Shown piece by piece: positions 60,827 to 64,000 of a stretch of DNA of 64,000 nt. The translations under genes and the position numbers were made by a program. The DNA is from Salipiger bermudensis (GTDB taxonomy: Bacteria; Pseudomonadota; Alphaproteobacteria; Rhodobacterales; Rhodobacteraceae): positions 1 to 64,000 of the forward strand of contig NZ_JAHVIA010000001.1 in the NCBI RefSeq assembly GCF_019801965.1. The letters run 5' to 3'. The notes under the pieces are model-generated. The model was given only the letters and a program-made list of their open reading frames with translations, was not told where the DNA came from and made no database searches. Positions within the stretch are counted from its first letter, which is position 1. The number at the start of each line of letters is the position of its first letter.

Positions 60827-61783
60827 TCAGTTCCAGGGGGTGGCTTCCCACACGCCCTTGGCGAGATCGTAGAGATCGCTGGTCAGCGTCTTGAACTCGT
60901 CGCCGGTGACGACCTCGACCGGGTTTGCGGTGGCCTTCATCGCGGCGAGGAACTCCTCGTCGGTCTCGAGCTGCGCGAAGGCGTCGAGCAGCTTGGCCTG
61001 AACGTCCTCGGGCAGGCCCGCCGGCGCGATGAAGCCGCGCATCGAGCCGTTGATCAGGTCATAGCCCTGCTCCTGGAAGGTCGGCAGGTCGGGGGCGAAG
61101 TCCGAGCGTTCCTCGGTGGCAACGCCGAGCACGTTGAGCTCTTCCTGGAACTCGGCCACTTCCGAGATGTTCAGGATGCCCATCGCCACGTGGCCGCCCA
61201 TCAGCGCGGTGCGGGCCGGGGCCGAGCCCTTGAACGGCACGATGGTGAACTCGGCGCCGGTCAGCTCCTGCAGCTTGATCAGCATGAAGTGATCGTCGCC
61301 GCCGAGGCTCGACATGCCCACGGTCACCGCGCCGGGGTTGGCCTTGGCCTCTTCCACCAGCTTGTCGATGCTGTCGAGCCCGCCGCCCTTGGTGGTGACG
61401 ATCACGTTGGGATCGTTCACCACGTTGGCGAGATAGGTGAAGCTGTCACGGTCATAGGCCGCTTCGCGGTCGATGGTGCGGGCCATCATGCCCGGCAGGT
61501 TGAAGGTGCCGAGCGTGTAGCCGTCGGCATCCGCATTGGCCGCCTCGGTGACACCGATCTGGCCGCTGGCGCCGGGCATGTTCTTGACCACGAGGCTGGC
61601 GCCGTCGCCGAGATACTTCTCGATGAAGGGCGCCGCGGTGCGGGCCATCACGTCGGTGCCACCGCCGGCGGAATAGCCGACGATCACCTCGATCGGCTTG
61701 CTCGGGTAGTCCTGCGCAAAGGCCGCGCCTGCGACCAGTGCCATGGCGCCGGCGAGGGTCGCCGATTTGATGTGCTTGAGCAT
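60827..61783 (-). CDS. TctC-family binding protein (second copy)
   Basis: A 318-aa periplasmic TctC/Bug-family protein. Signal peptide MLKHIKSATLAGAMALVAGA, cut near AFAQDYP. Motifs: PIEVIVGYSAGGGTDVMART, ASLVVKNMPGASGQIGVTEA, YTLGTFNLPGMMAR, GMSSLGGDDHFMLIKLQELTG in two parts, and VPFKGSAPARTALMGGHV. The Bug fold binds carboxylates through water bridges. The 3' gene neighbours point to a hydroxy-acid. 30 bp separate it from the RraA-like stop upstream. Confidence 0.92.
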   Translation of the reverse strand: MLKHIKSATLAGAMALVAGAAFAQDYPSKPIEVIVGYSAGGGTDVMARTAAPFIEKYLGDGASLVVKNMPGASGQIGVTEAANADADGYTLGTFNLPGMMARTIDREAAYDRDSFTYLANVVNDPNVIVTTKGGGLDSIDKLVEEAKANPGAVTVGMSSLGGDDHFMLIKLQELTGAEFTIVPFKGSAPARTALMGGHVAMGILNISEVAEFQEELNVLGVATEERSDFAPDLPTFQEQGYDLINGSMRGFIAPAGLPEDVQAKLLDAFAQLETDEEFLAAMKATANPVEVVTGDEFKTLTSDLYDLAKGVWEATPWN

Positions 61784-61813
61784 GTGTTCTCCTCCTCTTT
61801 ACACGCTTGTCGT

Positions 61814-62500
61814 TCAGTCAGCCGGGAAGGCGCAACCGCGCTCCTTGAGCGCGCGGTCAACCCAGCTGCGGTCGTTGGTGCCGGCCTCGATGGCCGCCAT
61901 CTGCTTGATCTCGGCGTCGGACTTGGCCCGCGTCCGGGCCAGGATGTCCTCCGCCTCGTCGATCGGCACGCAGAGCACTCCGTCGCGGTCGCCGATCATG
62001 ATGTCGCCGGGGTGGATCACCATGCCGTCGATGGCGATCGGCACGTTGATCTCGCCGGGGCCATCCTTGTAGGGGCCGCGATGGGTGATGCCCGCGGCGA
62101 AGGTCGGCAGGTTGGTCTCGATGAAGTTGTCGGCATCGCGGATCGCGCCGTTGAGCACGAAGCCCACCACGCCCTTCTTGATCGCGTAGGCCAGCATCAG
62201 CTCGCCCATCAGCGCGTTGGCGAGATCGCCGCCGGCGTCGACGACGATGACATCGCCCGGAACCGCCATGTCGATGGCCTTGTGCAGCATCAGGTTGTCG
62301 CCCGGGCGCGCCTTCACGGTCAGCGCCACGCCGGCCATGCCGCCCGAGGCGTGCATCGGGCGCAGGCTCGGGCCCGCGGCGGTCATGCGCGACATGCTGT
62401 CGGAGACATTCGCCACCGGCAGCTTGGCGAAGGCCGCGACCAGCTCCTCGGAGGCGGTGCGTTCGCGGTTCAGGATGCGGAAACCGATGGTCATGTTCAT
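61814..62500 (-). CDS. RraA/HMG-aldolase-like protein
   Basis: A 228-aa protein of the RraA/4-hydroxy-4-methyl-2-oxoglutarate (HMG) aldolase family. Seen: VANVSDSMSRM, the metal-binding VIVVDAGGDLANALMGELM, and GFVLNGAIRDADNF, which keeps the Arg-Asp pair found in active HMG/CHA aldolases with the Glu 20 residues before it. It could thus cleave a 4-hydroxy-2-oxo acid to pyruvate, or decarboxylate oxaloacetate; RNase E regulation as for E. coli RraA is less likely in this context. The start overlaps the dehydrogenase stop by four bases. Confidence 0.85.
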   Translation of the reverse strand: MNMTIGFRILNRERTASEELVAAFAKLPVANVSDSMSRMTAAGPSLRPMHASGGMAGVALTVKARPGDNLMLHKAIDMAVPGDVIVVDAGGDLANALMGELMLAYAIKKGVVGFVLNGAIRDADNFIETNLPTFAAGITHRGPYKDGPGEINVPIAIDGMVIHPGDIMIGDRDGVLCVPIDEAEDILARTRAKSDAEIKQMAAIEAGTNDRSWVDRALKERGCAFPAD

Positions 62501-63504
62501 TTCTCCACTTTTTCAAGCGTCGGGGCCGCGGCCAGCAGCTTGCGGTTGGCGATGCGCGTCTGCGGCACCTCCTGCCCCTCGACGATCTGGATGATGCCGC
62601 GCACCGCCTCGACACCGACGCGGGCGCCGGCCTCGCGGGTGACGCCGCCGATATGCGGGGTGAGGACGATGGCGGGCTCGTCAAAGAAGATGTGGTCTGC
62701 GGCCGGCGGCTCGGAGGCGAAGGTGTCGAGCCCGGCCCCGGCGAGCTGGCCGGAGCGGATCGCGGCCACCAGCGCCGGTTCGTCGATCAGGCCGCCGCGG
62801 GCGGTGTTGACCACATAGGCCCCCTTGGGCATCCGCGCGATGCTCTCGGCGTTGAGCATCTCGCGGGTCTCAGGGGTCAGCGGGCAATGCAGGCTGAGCA
62901 CGTCCGACTGCGCCAGCAGCGCGTCGACGCTGTCGCAGCGCTCGGCGCCCAGCTCGTCGAAGACGCTGTCCGGCGCGTAGGGATCGAAGCCCACGAGCTT
63001 CAGGCCCAGCCCCTTGGCCATGCGGCCGGTGGCCTGCGCGATGGCGCCCATGCCCATCAGGCCCATGGTGGCACCGTCGAGCTCGCGCCCGGCAAAGCCC
63101 GGCTTCTCCCAGCGCCCGGCGCGCAGCCCGGCATCGAGCGGCAGCACCCGCTTCACCGCCGCCAGCATCAGGGCGATGGCGTGCTCGGCCACCGAGACCG
63201 CGTTGGCGCCCGTCGCGACCAGCACCGGGATCCCGCGCTCCGCGGCGGCGGCGAGGTCGATATTGTCGACCCCTACCCCGTGCTTCGAGATCGCCTTGAG
63301 ATGCGGCGCCGCGTCCATGACGTCGGCGTCGATCCGGCCCATGCGCGAGACGATACCCACCGCGCCGCAGTCCTTGAGGTGCTCGGAGATTACCGCGCTC
63401 TCGGCATAGGCGGGGGTGTGCACGAGATCGAAGCCATGCTCCGTCGCCAGCGCCACGGCTGCGGGATCGAGATCGGGGCCCGTTACGAGAATGGTCTTGC
63501 TCAT
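62497..63504 (-). CDS. D-isomer-specific 2-hydroxyacid dehydrogenase
   Basis: A 335-aa NAD-dependent dehydrogenase. The N-terminal catalytic part has GVGVDNIDLAAAAERGIPVL, the Rossmann GLMGMGAIAQATGR followed by FDPYAP, and the active-site residues Arg in NTARGGLIDEPAL, Glu in DTFASEPPA and His in LTPHIGGVTREA. It oxidises a 2-hydroxy acid to the 2-oxo acid, or the reverse. It begins the operon and is followed by the RraA-like aldolase and TTT importer. Divergent LysR gene 188 bp away. Confidence 0.92.
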   Translation of the reverse strand: MSKTILVTGPDLDPAAVALATEHGFDLVHTPAYAESAVISEHLKDCGAVGIVSRMGRIDADVMDAAPHLKAISKHGVGVDNIDLAAAAERGIPVLVATGANAVSVAEHAIALMLAAVKRVLPLDAGLRAGRWEKPGFAGRELDGATMGLMGMGAIAQATGRMAKGLGLKLVGFDPYAPDSVFDELGAERCDSVDALLAQSDVLSLHCPLTPETREMLNAESIARMPKGAYVVNTARGGLIDEPALVAAIRSGQLAGAGLDTFASEPPAADHIFFDEPAIVLTPHIGGVTREAGARVGVEAVRGIIQIVEGQEVPQTRIANRKLLAAAPTLEKVEK

Positions 63505-63619
63505 CGCGCATGTCTCCTGCGCGTCCCGAAAGACGGCGGGACGCTGGTTCTGATCACTCTGTGTCTGTGAAGCACGCGCCCAGCCTCCCAGCGGGGTGCG
63601 GCATTCCTCCTGTCGAAAC

Positions 63620-63644
63620 GTGATATAGAAAACTTTTCCTTCAC
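63620..63644. promoter_or_regulatory. Candidate LysR operator between dehydrogenase and LysR genes
   Basis: GTGA and TCAC arms bound a 25-bp AT-rich stretch with an inner perfect palindrome GAAAACTTTTC (63628-63638). It lies 49 bp upstream of the LysR ATG in the divergent gap, the expected place for autoregulation and control of the minus-strand operon. Confidence 0.45.
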
Positions 63645-63692
63645 GACAGCGCGGAATTCTGGTTATCAGATTAAGAAAAACTGGATATCCTC

Positions 63693-64000
63693 ATGGACAC
63701 CCGGCAGCTCAAGACCCTGATCGCCATCGACAGCCACGGCACCTTTGCCCAGGCGGCAGACGTCGTGCGACTGACACCCTCGGCGGTGAGCCAGCAGATT
63801 CAGGCGCTGGAACAAGAGCTTGGCATCCAGCTCTTCGATCGCAGCGCGCGCCCGCCGAAGCTCACGCCGCAAGGTCTGCAGGTGCTCGAAATGGCCAAGG
63901 ACATCCTGCGCCGAGAAGAAGACACCAAGGCGGCGCTGCGCGGCGACCAGATCTCCGGCACGCTAATGCTGGGCTCGGTGCGGTCGAGCGCGCTCAACCT
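63693..64000 (+). CDS. LysR-family transcriptional regulator (C-terminus outside window)
   Basis: The first 102 residues of a LysR regulator: MDTRQLKTLIAIDSHGTF, HTH AQAADVVRLTPSAVSQQIQAL (split over residues 19-39), ELGIQLFDRSARPPKLTPQG (wing), and the linker helix to SGTLMLGSVRSSA, where the effector domain begins. The window ends inside the gene. It diverges from the 2-hydroxyacid dehydrogenase/RraA/TTT operon and is its likely regulator. Confidence 0.9.
   Translation, partial: MDTRQLKTLIAIDSHGTFAQAADVVRLTPSAVSQQIQALEQELGIQLFDRSARPPKLTPQGLQVLEMAKDILRREEDTKAALRGDQISGTLMLGSVRSSALN

Overview
The window looks like a chromosomal or large-plasmid segment of a high-GC alphaproteobacterium, most likely a Rhodobacterales (Roseobacter/Salipiger-type) marine heterotroph. 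This rests on the very high GC of about 60 kb, the dense operons with 4-base ATGA junctions, and the abundance of TRAP, tripartite tricarboxylate (TTT) and Pot-type ABC importers beside CoA-dependent catabolic genes. No rRNA, tRNA or CRISPR array was seen. About 58 genes are supported.

Left edge (1-4925): the end of an IS3-family element, then a visibly lower-GC patch with a Gabija-type defence locus. It holds an OLD-family ATPase/TOPRIM nuclease and a UvrD-like helicase, each broken by one single-base frameshift in an A-run, followed by an unrecognised 352-aa gene. A 430-bp gene-free stretch separates it from the high-GC backbone.

4926-13756: minus-strand operon for an unknown carboxylate: MmgE/PrpD protein, nitronate-monooxygenase-like enzyme, CoA-ester lyase, two-subunit CoA-transferase and a TAXI-type TRAP importer, with a divergent LysR regulator.

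13827-23973: acyl-CoA oxidation cluster: permease-like protein, enoyl-CoA hydratase, MaoC hydratase, NDP-forming acyl-CoA synthetase, cysteine-less thiolase-like protein with a DUF35 partner, thioesterase and acyl-CoA dehydrogenase, then divergent IclR and SDR genes.

24393-28286: acyl-CoA dehydrogenase, family III CoA-transferase, itaconyl/mesaconyl-CoA hydratase and citramalyl-CoA lyase homologue, matching the known itaconate-to-acetyl-CoA-plus-pyruvate gene set.

28324-36641: TctE/TctD two-component system with an extra periplasmic binding protein, divergent from tctCBA, a family III CoA-transferase and a citryl-CoA lyase. This suggests citrate (or similar) uptake, CoA activation and cleavage.

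36665-42973: MoxR/DUF58/DUF4381/BatA/BatB/BatD (aerotolerance-type) operon. 42996-45702: exported HAD phosphatase and arylsulfatase.

46036-54914: acetylpolyamine-amidohydrolase-like enzyme, GNAT, BKACE-family enzyme, class III aminotransferase and a Pot-type ABC importer with a divergent LysR, which reads as a polyamine or amino-acid catabolic locus.

54937-64000: SMP-30 lactonase with a DctPQM TRAP importer, then a second TTT importer with an RraA/HMG-aldolase-like protein and a 2-hydroxyacid dehydrogenase, divergent from a LysR gene cut by the window end. Overall this is a catabolic island in which each import system travels with its enzymes and, usually, its own regulator.
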